Assembly: GCF_013128195.2 (NCBI RefSeq)
Contig: NZ_CP053452.2
Span: 9,300,001-9,364,000, forward strand
Direction: 5' to 3'
DNA: 64,000 nucleotides
Origin: Frigoriglobus tundricola
Lineage (GTDB): Bacteria > Planctomycetota > Planctomycetia > Gemmatales > Gemmataceae
The position numbers and the translations under genes are program-made. The notes under the pieces are model-generated. The model did not search any database. It was not told the DNA's origin and was given only the letters and a program-made list of their open reading frames with translations. Positions within the stretch are counted from its first letter, which is position 1, and each line of letters begins with the position of its first letter. This document shows, one piece after another, positions 44,168-53,900 of the stretch.

Positions 44168-46474
44168 ATGAAGGTGTTTTTCCAGTGCGTGGCTGAGGCC
44201 GTTGCCGAGAACGGGGTCCAAGGGCTCGCCTCACTGGTCCCCGGGGCCGAGTACGCGTTCCGGATCGCGCAAGGGACGTTCCAAAGGTACCGGCAGCGCA
44301 GCAAGGACGCGGAAATCCGCGCCGAGGTCAGAGAACTCGCGGAGTCGAGTTTTGAGCAAGCACGGGTCGCCGCGGTGGAAGCCGCTCGGGGCGTCGCGGG
44401 GCGGGCGCCCATCGAAGACCGGGTGGAGCTCGAATTGTTCCTGTCACAGATCCCCGGTGCGGTCCGGCACTCTTTGAAACGCCCGGAGGACGTGAGCGGG
44501 CGGACCGTTCCGCCGAACTATGCTCTGGCCTCTCCGGAAGACGTCCTCAAAATCCTTCCGGCCCGTCCGCTCCGGTTCCGGCCCGGTGACCCGCTCCCCG
44601 CGCTCCCCGGTTGGTCGCTCGTCGAGCCGCTCGGCTCGGGCGGGTTCGGTGAAGTGTGGCTGGCCCGGCACCGGACGACCAGTGGGTTGTCCGGGGCGGT
44701 CAAGTTCTGTCACGGCGAGCACGCGCGGGCGCTGAGACACGAGAGCGCGCTGATCACACGGGTGATGCGGGCCGGAAAGCACAAAGGGATCGTGCCCCTG
44801 CTCAACGCGCACCTGGAGGGCGAAACGCCCTGGCTGCTGTTCGACTACGTCGACGGGGGCGACCTCGGCGAACTGATCCGGGCCGCGGCGAGACTGGCGC
44901 CCGCCGCGCGGGTGCAGCGCGCGACGGAGGCGCTGCGCCAACTCTGCGACGCGCTCGCCCACTGCCACCGGCAAGAGCCGGCCATCGTCCACCGGGACCT
45001 GAAGCCCTCGAACATCCTCCACGACCGCGCGGGGAAGCGGTTGATGGTCACCGATTTCGGCATCGGATCGGTGGCCGCGCGCACCGCGCTGGACGAAGAG
45101 CGCCGCGGCGCCACGACGGCCGCGGGCCGGCTGGCGAGCTACATGCGCGGGGCGCACACGCCGCTCTATTCCAGCCCCCAGCAGCGGCAGGGCGAGCCGC
45201 CCGACCCGCGCGACGACGTCCACGCGCTCGGCGTGATCGGCTATCAACTGCTGACGGCCCAGCTCGAACACGGACCGGGTCCGGACTTCGCGGAGTACCT
45301 CAAGGGGACCGGGGCCTCGGAGGCCCTCATCGGCTTGGTGGGCCGGTGCGTGGCGCACGCCCCCGAGCGGCGGCCGGTGGACGCGAGCGACTTACTGGCC
45401 CGCTTAAAGGAGCTCCCGGCGGCCGGCGGGGTACCAGCGACGCCCGCGCCGTTCCCCAGCCCCGTGTCCGATTCGCGACCCGTCGCCCGCCCGGTCGCGG
45501 TGCCGGTGCGCCCGGCCGAGTTCGCGGTCGATGCGGCGCGGTGCGTGACCCTCCTTTCTCAAACACGGGCGGTGGTGGCCCAAGCGCACGAGTACAAGCG
45601 CGACCGGTTCGTACCGGACGGGGAACCGGAGGCGGACCCGATCCCCGAAGACCTGCCGACGTGGGAAACGGTCCGGAACGTCCTTCTCGGGGTGCTGGTT
45701 CTGGGCGTCATGATGACGCTGTTCGGGGTCGCGGTCAGGCCGTTTCTTTACATCGGTACGCTCGTGGTGCTGGTGTTCAGCGGCTGGTTGTGGTTCGTGG
45801 TGCGGAACTCTCCCTACCGGCTCGAACTCGAGCGGCGCCGCCGCGCGTTCGTCGCAGCGCGGCGCGACCTGCGGACCGCCGAGGGCGCGTGGGAGTCGGT
45901 GCGCTGCGAGTTCGTGGCCCGGGACCGCGAACTCCGACAAGCGATCACCGACACCGTGGCAGAGGTCCGCGGCCTGGCCGCGAAGTACCGGGCGGACCTG
46001 GAACGGGTCCGTGAAGCAGCCGAGCGCGCCGCGTACGAGCGCCACATGCGCGGACAGGACGTGACGAGGGCCGAAATCCCCGGCATCGGGGAGAGCCGGA
46101 AACAGCTCCTTGTTGCAGCCGGGATCGCGTCCGCCCATCACGTCAGCCGGTCGGCGGTTCTCGCCGTGGACGGCTTCGGCCCCGCGCTGGCGAACGCCGT
46201 CGTGGCGTGGCGGGACGAGGTCAGTCGCCGGTTCCGGTTCGACCCGGCGCGGGACGTGCCGCTGGCGCAGCTCGACGCCCTGGCCGCGCGCTTCTCCCAA
46301 CTCCAGACCACGCTGCTCGCGCGGGCGGAGGGGCACCTCGCGGAGCTGGTGGGGCAAGAGCCGAGGGTCAAGAAAGAGCTGTCCGCACTGGTTCCCGATA
46401 TCCGTGAAGCGATTGCCGAATTCGAACTCCGGCGTGCGAACCTGCGGCTGATGGAGCGGGGTAACAGGGCGTAA
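44168..46474 (+). CDS. Ser/Thr protein kinase with membrane helix and HhH tail (YegI-like)
   Basis: 768 aa from ATG 44168, with GGAG 11 nt upstream; GTG 44111 would add 19 residues. An N-terminal helical region is followed by a kinase domain at about 150-400: LGSGGFGEVWLARH, VHRDLKPSNIL and VTDFGIGSVA. The usual VAxK lysine appears as AVKFC. A Pro-rich linker leads to a hydrophobic helix (LLGVLVLGVMMTLFGV and FLYIGTLVVLVFSGWLWFVV) and a coiled region. A helix-hairpin-helix-like tail follows (IPGIGESRKQLLVAAGI, VDGFGPALANAVVAWRDEV). This layout resembles E. coli YegI. Function unknown. Confidence 0.87.
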   Translation: MKVFFQCVAEAVAENGVQGLASLVPGAEYAFRIAQGTFQRYRQRSKDAEIRAEVRELAESSFEQARVAAVEAARGVAGRAPIEDRVELELFLSQIPGAVRHSLKRPEDVSGRTVPPNYALASPEDVLKILPARPLRFRPGDPLPALPGWSLVEPLGSGGFGEVWLARHRTTSGLSGAVKFCHGEHARALRHESALITRVMRAGKHKGIVPLLNAHLEGETPWLLFDYVDGGDLGELIRAAARLAPAARVQRATEALRQLCDALAHCHRQEPAIVHRDLKPSNILHDRAGKRLMVTDFGIGSVAARTALDEERRGATTAAGRLASYMRGAHTPLYSSPQQRQGEPPDPRDDVHALGVIGYQLLTAQLEHGPGPDFAEYLKGTGASEALIGLVGRCVAHAPERRPVDASDLLARLKELPAAGGVPATPAPFPSPVSDSRPVARPVAVPVRPAEFAVDAARCVTLLSQTRAVVAQAHEYKRDRFVPDGEPEADPIPEDLPTWETVRNVLLGVLVLGVMMTLFGVAVRPFLYIGTLVVLVFSGWLWFVVRNSPYRLELERRRRAFVAARRDLRTAEGAWESVRCEFVARDRELRQAITDTVAEVRGLAAKYRADLERVREAAERAAYERHMRGQDVTRAEIPGIGESRKQLLVAAGIASAHHVSRSAVLAVDGFGPALANAVVAWRDEVSRRFRFDPARDVPLAQLDALAARFSQLQTTLLARAEGHLAELVGQEPRVKKELSALVPDIREAIAEFELRRANLRLMERGNRA

Positions 46475-46515
46475 CCGGCTGGGTTGCCTGATCGGAGGCC
46501 CGAAGAAAAGGCGGA

Positions 46516-46633
46516 CCACCGAGACACTGAGGGCAGAAACGGCCGAGAGTAAGAGTGCTCACTTTCAACGGCATTCTCGACTTCGATCTTCCTCGGTTTT
46601 GTTCGGCTCTCGGTGCCCTCTGTGTCTCGGCGG
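46516..46633. repeat. Imperfect palindrome between convergent genes
   Basis: CCACCGAGACACTGAGGGCA (46516-46535) pairs with TGCCCTCTGTGTCTCGGCGG (46614-46633) with two mismatches, and CCGAGAG with CTCTCGG inside. It lies in the gap between the convergent kinase and pseudokinase genes and resembles repeats I recall as common in Gemmata-like genomes (ACAGAGACACAGAGGGCA type). Confidence 0.6.
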
Positions 46634-46685
46634 ACGGCACGAAACGAGAAGCAACGGCGCGACGATCGCACCGGAGCGCCGGCGG

Positions 46686-47000
46686 TCACTGGTCGGCGTC
46701 GCCTCTTTTGTTCCGCGGTTTGGTCTTGGTCTTTGGCGGATCGGTCCGCTTCTCGGTCTTCGGCTCGGCCGGAACGGGCTCAGGGGGCGAATCGAACAAC
46801 CCGATCAAGTAGGCGACAATCAGCCCGACGGCGGTCAGGTGCAGGCACAGTCCGACCACGATCCAGATCTTCGACCGGCTCTTTTCGGCGTCCGTTAACT
46901 GGCGCCGGCGCCGCTGGCCCGTGTCGGCGGTCGAGGCCGCCTGAGCGTCCGCGAACGCGTTCGCGCTGACGCCCCAGCCGTCCGGCTCCGGCGGGGGCCG
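46686..47000 (-). pseudogene. Displaced C-terminus of the pseudokinase (frameshift at a G run)
   Basis: In the frame one base over from the pseudokinase, the sequence reads PEPDGWGVSANAFADAQAAS, then a basic segment, a clear transmembrane helix (IWIVVGLCLHLTAVGLIVAY) and a Pro/Lys-rich tail ending NKRGDADQ, with a stop at 46686. Kinases of this group usually end with such a membrane anchor. The switch lies at or near the five-G run 46993-46997; one base too many there would explain it. It is either a sequencing error or a real mutation that removes the anchor. Confidence 0.75.
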
Positions 47001-48144
47001 ACTCGGCGTGTTCGACCGGCACCGCGTGCGGAACCGTGTGGGGCACCAGTTGGGGCACGACCGGCGGTTGCGGCGGCGCGGGGAGGACGCCCGGCCGGCA
47101 GAACGGGGCCAGGCCGGCACACACGTCCGACGCGGTTTGCGGGCGGTCCTCGGGGCGCCGGGCGAGCATCCCCATCACGAACGCGGCCAGGTCCGCGGGC
47201 AGGTCCGGCCGCAGCGCGCTGAGCGGGGGCACGACCGTCGTGCGCATCTTGCCCAGGACCTCATCGCTCGTGTCCCCGATGAACGGCGGCCGACCGGTCA
47301 GGAGCAGGTAGAGCGACGCACCGAGCCCGTAGATGTCGCCGCGCGGCTCACACGTGTTCCCGTCGATCCGTTCCGGCGGCAGGTAGGCCAGCGCCGCCGG
47401 TGCCGGGGGCCTCGCGCCCGCCGGCGGGCGCACCGGGACCAGTCCGGTTTCGGTCAGCTTCACGACCGCGTTCGGCGCGGGCCGGCGGCGCGTGGTTCCG
47501 TCCGGATTCGTTTTCGTGGCGATGGGGCCGACGGTCAGCACGCCCGGCCGCACCTCGCCGTGCCAGCCGCCGCGCTCGTGGATCGCGCGGAGCGCCGACG
47601 CGATCGCCCACCCGTACTCGGCCGCGAGGAAGCCGGGCATCGCCCCGCCCACCTCCTTCAGCATGGTCGCCAGGTCGGACGAGTCCGCCGGCACGTCGAG
47701 GACGGCGTACGCCTCCTCACGGAAGACGCCGGCATCGACCACCGGCAAAATGTTCGGGTGCGTGAGGGTGCCGACCGCCCGCACCCGGTCCACCACGGCG
47801 CGCACGTCGTCGGTGGGAGCGAACGAGGCCGCGTTCAGGCGCCGGAGTACGAGCGGCGTGCGCAGCACGGGGTGGAGCGCGCGATAGGCGGTGCCGTTCG
47901 GGCACGGGCCGATCACGTCAATGACGGGGTAGCCGGCGAAGCTCAGATCGTGCCCGCGCCCGTCGCGGATGGCGTCCGCCTGGAACTGCGTCAGCACGCC
48001 CCGGCCGAGCAGGTACGAACACAGCGCCGCGAGGTCGCTGTGCGGGATGTCCGGCTGGCGGATCAGTTGCTCGATCTGTTCCGGGAACAGGACCCGACTG
48101 GCTTGAGCGCGGTCGAGGAAGTCGGCGACGGAATCGGAAGGCAT
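46780..48144 (-). CDS. Planctomycete protein-kinase-like protein (pseudokinase), C-terminus frameshifted
   Basis: 454 aa as read. An N-terminal helical domain typical of planctomycete kinases (LFPEQIEQLIRQPDIPHSDL) is followed by a kinase fold: YPVIDVIGPCPNGTAYRALH, HPNILPVVDAGVFREEAYAV and LPPERIDGNTCEPRGDIYGL. The active-site elements are degenerate: the glycine loop is lost, the VAIK lysine is Arg (LVLRRL), and HRDLKPxN reads HGEVRPGV. So it is probably a pseudokinase. After VEHAESAPAG the frame turns Arg-rich and out of character, because the true C-terminus continues in another frame (see 46686-47000). Confidence 0.8.
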   Translation of the reverse strand: MPSDSVADFLDRAQASRVLFPEQIEQLIRQPDIPHSDLAALCSYLLGRGVLTQFQADAIRDGRGHDLSFAGYPVIDVIGPCPNGTAYRALHPVLRTPLVLRRLNAASFAPTDDVRAVVDRVRAVGTLTHPNILPVVDAGVFREEAYAVLDVPADSSDLATMLKEVGGAMPGFLAAEYGWAIASALRAIHERGGWHGEVRPGVLTVGPIATKTNPDGTTRRRPAPNAVVKLTETGLVPVRPPAGARPPAPAALAYLPPERIDGNTCEPRGDIYGLGASLYLLLTGRPPFIGDTSDEVLGKMRTTVVPPLSALRPDLPADLAAFVMGMLARRPEDRPQTASDVCAGLAPFCRPGVLPAPPQPPVVPQLVPHTVPHAVPVEHAESAPAGAGRLGRQRERVRGRSGGLDRRHGPAAPAPVNGRRKEPVEDLDRGRTVPAPDRRRADCRLLDRVVRFAP

Positions 48145-48210
48145 GAGATCGGGCTCGCACGAGCGGCGGGGAGATCGGGACGAGCGAACGGGATCGGGAA
48201 CGCGGGCGCC

Positions 48211-48236
48211 GGCCCCACACGAATCGCTGTGGGGCC
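48211..48236. other. Short hairpin in the divergent spacer
   Basis: GGCCCCACA (48211-48219) and TGTGGGGCC (48228-48236) form a perfect 9-bp stem with an 8-nt loop. It lies about 70 nt upstream of the pseudokinase start, in the divergent promoter region shared with the protease-like gene at 48449. Confidence 0.5.
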
Positions 48237-48448
48237 TTAAGAGTTGATTCTAGCACGCCGAATCGCCAGTTGTCAGCCGCCAAGCCCGATAGACCGTCGA
48301 ACGACGACGCCCGCCCCCGTTACTCCCGCTGCCGCCCGCGAACGCGGCCCCGGCGCTCGCCCCCGCGCCGACCCACAAACGTGTGAAACCCTTTGCGGAT
48401 CGGTCTGGTACAATGCCCTATCGTTCCTCCACCGACGGAGACTTCGCA

Positions 48449-49330
48449 ATGAGATGGCGGATGGCACTCGTTCTGACCGCCGGGCTGGGGCTGTTGCCCC
48501 CGCCGGCGGTGCGGGCCGAGGACAAGCCCAGCAATAAAGACGAAAAGAAGGCGGACAAGGCCCAGAAGGTCGAGAAGATCGAGGTGCCCTACCGGCTCAC
48601 CGATACGAAACACCTGATGGTGCGCGTCAAGATCAACGGCAAGGGGCCGTTCAACATGATCGTGGACACCGGCGCGCCGGCCGTGTTCATTACTAAGGGC
48701 GTCGCCAAGAAGGCCAAGACCACGGCCGACGAGAAGGAGTGGGTGAACTTCGATTCCTTCGAACTGGAGGGCGGGCTGAAGGTCGAGAAGGCCCGCGGCC
48801 GGGTCGAGGACCTCGTTCAGATCGACGGCATGAACAGCATGGGCCTCGCGGGCGTCGAGTTGCACGGGGTGATCGGCTACAACGTCCTCGCGAAGCACCG
48901 CGTCCAGTACGACCTGACCCGCGACAAGCTCGTCTTCGAACCGCTCGCGTTCGAGCCGCCGGGGCTCCTCCCGCTCGGCGGCAAGGGCGGCGGCGACATT
49001 CAGGCCATGGGGCCGATGGTCAAGATGATGGCCGCGCTCCTGGGCATGAAGCCGAACTTCGACGCCGTTCCGCGCGGGTTCACCGGCATCGAGTACGCGG
49101 TCGCGGACGACAAAGTGACGATCAAGGCGGTGCTGGCCGGCAGCCCGGCCGAAAAGGCGGGACTGAAGGCCGGCGACGTGATCACCAGTATCAAAACGGT
49201 GTCGATCGAGTCCGAGAAGGACCTGACCCGCGCCCTCGCGAAGGCCGGGGTCGGCAGCAAGTGGCGGTTCTATGTCACCCGCGACGGTAAGGAATCGGAG
49301 ATCGTCGTCGAACTCGGGAAGGGGCTGTAA
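48449..49330 (+). CDS. Secreted retropepsin-like aspartyl protease with PDZ domain (copy 1)
   Basis: 293 aa from ATG 48449, with GGAG 10 nt upstream and a signal peptide (MALVLTAGLGLLPPPAVRAE). The pepsin/retropepsin half shows KGPFNMIVDTGAPAVFITKG with the catalytic DTG, and a second Gly-rich strand, GVELHGVIGYNVLAKH. A C-terminal PDZ domain follows (AVLAGSPAEKAGLKAGDVIT). Likely a periplasmic, homodimeric protease. The next gene starts 3 nt after the stop and is a paralogue. Confidence 0.87.
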   Translation: MRWRMALVLTAGLGLLPPPAVRAEDKPSNKDEKKADKAQKVEKIEVPYRLTDTKHLMVRVKINGKGPFNMIVDTGAPAVFITKGVAKKAKTTADEKEWVNFDSFELEGGLKVEKARGRVEDLVQIDGMNSMGLAGVELHGVIGYNVLAKHRVQYDLTRDKLVFEPLAFEPPGLLPLGGKGGGDIQAMGPMVKMMAALLGMKPNFDAVPRGFTGIEYAVADDKVTIKAVLAGSPAEKAGLKAGDVITSIKTVSIESEKDLTRALAKAGVGSKWRFYVTRDGKESEIVVELGKGL

Positions 49331-49332
49331 CC

Positions 49333-50193
49333 ATGAAAACCTCGATCCTGTTCCTGCTCCTGACGTCGTTCGCCGCACTCCCCACGCTCGCGCTCGCCGC
49401 GCCGGAAGACAAGGAGCCGCTGAAGAAAGACGAAAAGGCGGTCGTCATACCGTTCGAGCTGCTCAAGTCGCGGCACATGGCGATTCAGGTGAAGGTGAAC
49501 GGTAAGGGACCGTACCGGGTGATCTTCGACACCGGCGCCCCGACGAACCTCGTCAACAACAAGATCGCCAAAGCCGCCGGCTTGACGGGCAAGGACGACA
49601 AGGGCGGCCTGGCCCTGTTCGGGGCCGCGCCCACGCCGAAGGTCATCAAGAAGCTGGAGATCGGCGACCTGGTTCTCGAAGGGATGCCGACGATGGTGAT
49701 GGATCACCCCACGGTCGCGGCCATTTCGGAAGCGATCGGGCCGATCGAGGGGCTGATCGGGTTCCCGTTCTTCGCCCGGTACACGATGACCATCGATTAT
49801 GAAAAGAAGGAGATGACGCTCGTCCCCAACGGTTACGTCCCCGGGGACGCGATGCAGGGGATGATGGACAAAATGATGGCCTCGACGAAGGGTAAGAAGG
49901 CGGACCCGGTCGTACTCGCGCCCGCGGGCGTCTGGGGCTTTACGGTCGATAAGGCGAAAGACGACGAGGACGCGGGGGTGAAGGTGACGGAGGTTCTGGC
50001 CAGGAGCCCCGCCGCACTCGGCGGGCTGAAGGTCGGCGACCGATTGCTCACGCTCGACAGCCGCTGGACCGACACGATTTCCGACACCTTTGTTGCTGCG
50101 GGCGCTGTGAAACCGGGTAGGGAGGTTGTTCTCGTGGTCGCGCGGGGTGGCAAGGAAGTCAAGCTGACGGTCACGCCCACCAAGGGGTTGTAA
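49333..50193 (+). CDS. Secreted retropepsin-like aspartyl protease with PDZ domain (copy 2)
   Basis: 286 aa. Signal peptide MKTSILFLLLTSFAALPTLA. Active-site strand YRVIFDTGAPTNLVNNKIA, then IEGLIGFPFFARYTMTIDYE. The PDZ-like end is VLARSPAALGGLKVGDRLLT. It is co-transcribed with copy 1 (2-nt spacing) and has the same domain order but has diverged widely outside the motifs, so the two may form a heterodimer or act on different targets. Confidence 0.87.
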   Translation: MKTSILFLLLTSFAALPTLALAAPEDKEPLKKDEKAVVIPFELLKSRHMAIQVKVNGKGPYRVIFDTGAPTNLVNNKIAKAAGLTGKDDKGGLALFGAAPTPKVIKKLEIGDLVLEGMPTMVMDHPTVAAISEAIGPIEGLIGFPFFARYTMTIDYEKKEMTLVPNGYVPGDAMQGMMDKMMASTKGKKADPVVLAPAGVWGFTVDKAKDDEDAGVKVTEVLARSPAALGGLKVGDRLLTLDSRWTDTISDTFVAAGAVKPGREVVLVVARGGKEVKLTVTPTKGL

Positions 50194-50259
50194 GCGGGGC
50201 CGCGGGGCGAACGGCTGGAGCGCCGCTCGCCACACGGTTCGCGGTGTGAGGGTTCGCCC

Positions 50260-50787
50260 ATGTTTGGACGGCTCGGGCGGTGGCTGGGGTTGGGCGGACC
50301 GACTTTCGAACGCGGGCTGCGTGAACGAGCCCGCGACAGGGAGCCGGACCAGCGCCGGCAAGCCGCCGAGGCGCTCGGCGCCGTCGGGGAACCGTGGGCG
50401 TGCGAGCAACTCCTCGCACTCTTTCAGGACGTGATTCCCGAGGTGCGTGCCGCCGCGCAAGACGCACTCCGGCGCCAGGGCGCCGCCGCCGTTACGGTGC
50501 TGGTGCGGGCTCTACAAAATGGCAATCCGACCGTCGCACTGCCGGCGGCGGAAATGCTCGGTGCGCTGAAGCACCTCGACGCGGTCCGGCCGCTTTTGAT
50601 TGTAATGAAGTTCGGATCGGTCGAAATCCGGGCCGCCGCAATTCGTGCCCTCATCCGCTATGGTGCCGCGGCGGTACCGGCACTTGAAACCGCGGCCACC
50701 GACCCCGACCCGTGGACCCGGATGCGGAGCGAAGAGATCCTGGCCGAAATCCGCGCCGCGAACCCGCCGACAAGCGGCCCTTCGTAG
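50260..50787 (+). CDS. HEAT-repeat protein
   Basis: 175 aa. Helical pairs DQRRQAAEALGAVGEPWACE, VRAAAQDALRRQGAAAVTVL, VALPAAEMLGALKHLDAVRP and IRAAAIRALIRYGAAAVPAL are classic HEAT/PBS-lyase-type repeats. There is no signal peptide. It lies 66 nt after the protease pair. Probably a protein-binding scaffold. Confidence 0.85.
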   Translation: MFGRLGRWLGLGGPTFERGLRERARDREPDQRRQAAEALGAVGEPWACEQLLALFQDVIPEVRAAAQDALRRQGAAAVTVLVRALQNGNPTVALPAAEMLGALKHLDAVRPLLIVMKFGSVEIRAAAIRALIRYGAAAVPALETAATDPDPWTRMRSEEILAEIRAANPPTSGPS

Positions 50788-50930
50788 GTCGTGGGCTCTC
50801 ATCGCTCGCTGATCGGTGCGCACATCGGCGTTCTCCGCGGGCTTTCATTTCTCAGAACTACTCCGAGCCTTTAGGGTTCGATACACTTCGGATAACCTGC
50901 CGGCGCCCTGATCGTCTTCGGAGAAGCCCC

Positions 50931-53900
50931 GTGCCGCTTCTGTTTGCTGTCACGCTGTTCGTCAGCGCGTCGCTGTTGTTCATGGTCCAGCCGATGGTCG
51001 GCAAGCTGGTGCTGCCGCTCCTGGGCGGCAGCCCGGCCGTGTGGAACGCCTGCATGGTGTTCTTCCAGGCGCTGCTGCTCCTCGGCTACCTGTACGCCGA
51101 CCGCCTCACGCGGCAGCCCGACACTCGCAAACAGTGGGCCATCCACATCGGGGTGATGGCTCTGCCCGTCGCGGCGTTCGTGCTGTCCATCCTGTTCAAC
51201 GCGCGGCACACGCCGATCGGCGTGGCCGAGAGCCTCGCCCCGAGCGACGGGTCCAGCGCCATCCTCGGTGTCCTGGCGATCCTGAGCTTGTGCATCGGCG
51301 TCCCGTTCTTCGTGGTCTCCACGTCGGCCACCCTGTTGCAGAAGTGGTTCACCTACACCGGGCACCCCTCGGCCCGCGACCCGTACTTCCTGTACGCGGC
51401 CAGTAACTTCGGCAGCCTCATCTCGCTACTCGGGTACCCGATCTTCATCGAGCCGAACATGACGCAGGGCGCGCAGACCTGGTTCTGGGCGGCCGGCTTC
51501 GTCGGGCTGTTCGCGCTCATCGCGTTCTGCGGCCGGGCGGCCGTGAACCCGCTCGGCGTGCCGCCCGGAGCGGCACCCGCCCCCGGGCTCGCGGGCGCCG
51601 GTTCGAACCTCATTGGCAAGCAGGCCGGGCGGGCGCCCGCGACCGCTCCGAAACCCGCCGCGGACAACAAAGTGGTCCCGGTGGCCCCGCCGGTCGAACC
51701 GCCGCCCACCTGGGCGCGGATGGCGAAGTGGACGGTCCTGGCGTTCGTCCCGAGCAGCCTGATGCTCGGGGTCACGTTCTACATGACCACGGACATCGCC
51801 AGCATCCCGCTCCTCTGGGTCGGGCCGCTGGCCCTGTACCTGATCACGTTCATCATCGCCTTCGGCCGCACCCCGCCGTGGTTCCGCATCCTGATCGGCA
51901 ACCTCGCCCCGGTCATGATCCTCCTGCTGGTGTTCCTGCTCATCTCCAACGTGGACCCCGGCATCGGCATCAAGCTGCTCCTCCACAACCTGACGTTCTT
52001 CGCGGCGGCGCTCATGTGCCACTACGAACTCGCCCGCGACCGGCCGGCGCCGCAGTACCTGACGACGTACTTCCTCATCATGTCGTTCGGCGGCGTGCTC
52101 GGCGGCATCTTCAACTCGCTCCTCGCGCCGCTGATCTTCCAGCACGCCTACGAGTACCCGCTGGCGCTCCTGTTCGCGTGCCTCATGGTGCCGAACCTGA
52201 ACCCGCTGACACAGGACGACAAGGACGCGAAGATGTCCCCGGAGGGCGCCCTCGCGGCCGATGCGGCGATCGCCGGGGGCACGAACCCGATCGCCTACGC
52301 GGTCCGGTGGGTCTTCCGGTTCGTGGACCGCAACAAGGAAGTGGCGCTCGCGCTGGACGTCATCATCCCCGCTCTGGTCGGCATGGCCTTCTGGCAGTTG
52401 CGCAAGCTGGGCCAGTACGAGTGGTACGACAACACGGTCACGTGGCTGTGGGACGACATCATGGCTCGAAGGATCAACCGCGACACGATCGTCATCGTCA
52501 TCACCTACGCGATGCCCGTGATGGTGTGCTTCTTCTTCGTGGACCGGCCGCTCCGGTTCGCGCTGTGCGTGGCGGCGATCCTCGGCCCGGTCACGTACAA
52601 GGAGTACGGCAGCGAGGCCCTCCACACCGAGCGCAGCTTCTTCGGGATCCTCAAGATCGAAGAACACGGCAGCGTCCAGTACAACCTCGACAAAACGAAG
52701 TTCGACGTCGTTACGGACGAGGCGCTGGCGAACATGCGGAAGGCCGTGGTGCCGGAACCGATCGTCCAGAAGCTGGCCTCGCTGAAGGACCAGGAAATGC
52801 CGCGGCACACGTTCGAGAAGGAAGTCGAGAAGCTGATCGGCGCGGACGCGTTCGCCCAGAACCGGGAGAAGATCCTGCGGGCCACGTTCAGCCGGGAGAA
52901 CCGCGGCTCCTCTGCGGTAAAGGGCGCGGACGACAAACCGATCGTACTCGGCCGCATCGATTACCACCGCCTCGTCCACGGGACGACGCTGCACGGCACG
53001 CAGGTGGCCAAGCACGAGCGCCACATCCTCGACGACTTCCAGTTCCTCACGGCGGCGAACCCGTGGGACAACCTGGCGGTCCTCGGCGCGATCCAGACCT
53101 ACGACATGCGCCAGGAGCCGCTCACGTACTACCACCGCACCGGTCCGGTCGGGGCGATGTTCGCGGAACTGAACCGTCGCGGTAAGGGCCAGGCCCACGT
53201 GGCGATGGTGGGGCTCGGGACCGGCAGCGTGTCGTGCTACGCTCACAAAGGGCAGAAGCTCACCTTCTACGAAATCGACCCGACCGTGAAGAAGCTCGTG
53301 GCCGACGACGACACGTACTTCAGCTACGTCCGCGACGCCCGCAACCGCGGGGCCGAGCTGGATTTCCGCATGGGCGACGCCCGGCTCAAGCTGAAGGCGA
53401 CCGACGACAAGTACGCGCTCTTGCTGATCGACGCGTTCAGCTCCGACTCGATCCCGGTGCACCTGCTCACCGTCGAGGCGGTCCGGCTGTACCTCGAGCG
53501 CATGGCCGACGACGGCGTCCTGGCCCTCCACATTTCCAACAAGTTCGTCCGCCTGGAACCAGTTGTTGCCGCGATCGCGGAGGAGCTGGGGCTGGTCGCC
53601 CGCGTGTGGAACGACGACTCGGAGGGGCGCGCCGGGAAGACCGCCTCGAGCTGGGTGGCCCTGGCCCGGAAGCGCGAAGACCTGGGCAGCCGCCTGTGTT
53701 CTCCGATCAGCGACATGATGGTCAAGTTCGGGGACGAGCAGATCTACGAGGTGCTCCGGTACACGTACCCCGAACTCAAGGCCCTCCTCGACAAGAACCC
53801 GGCCAAACAACAGGAAACGATTCTCCAGTGGCTGGATAAGCGGACCGACGACCCCCAGGCGAAGGAGTTCGCCGGGTGGATCCGGAAGTACGGTTCGGAG

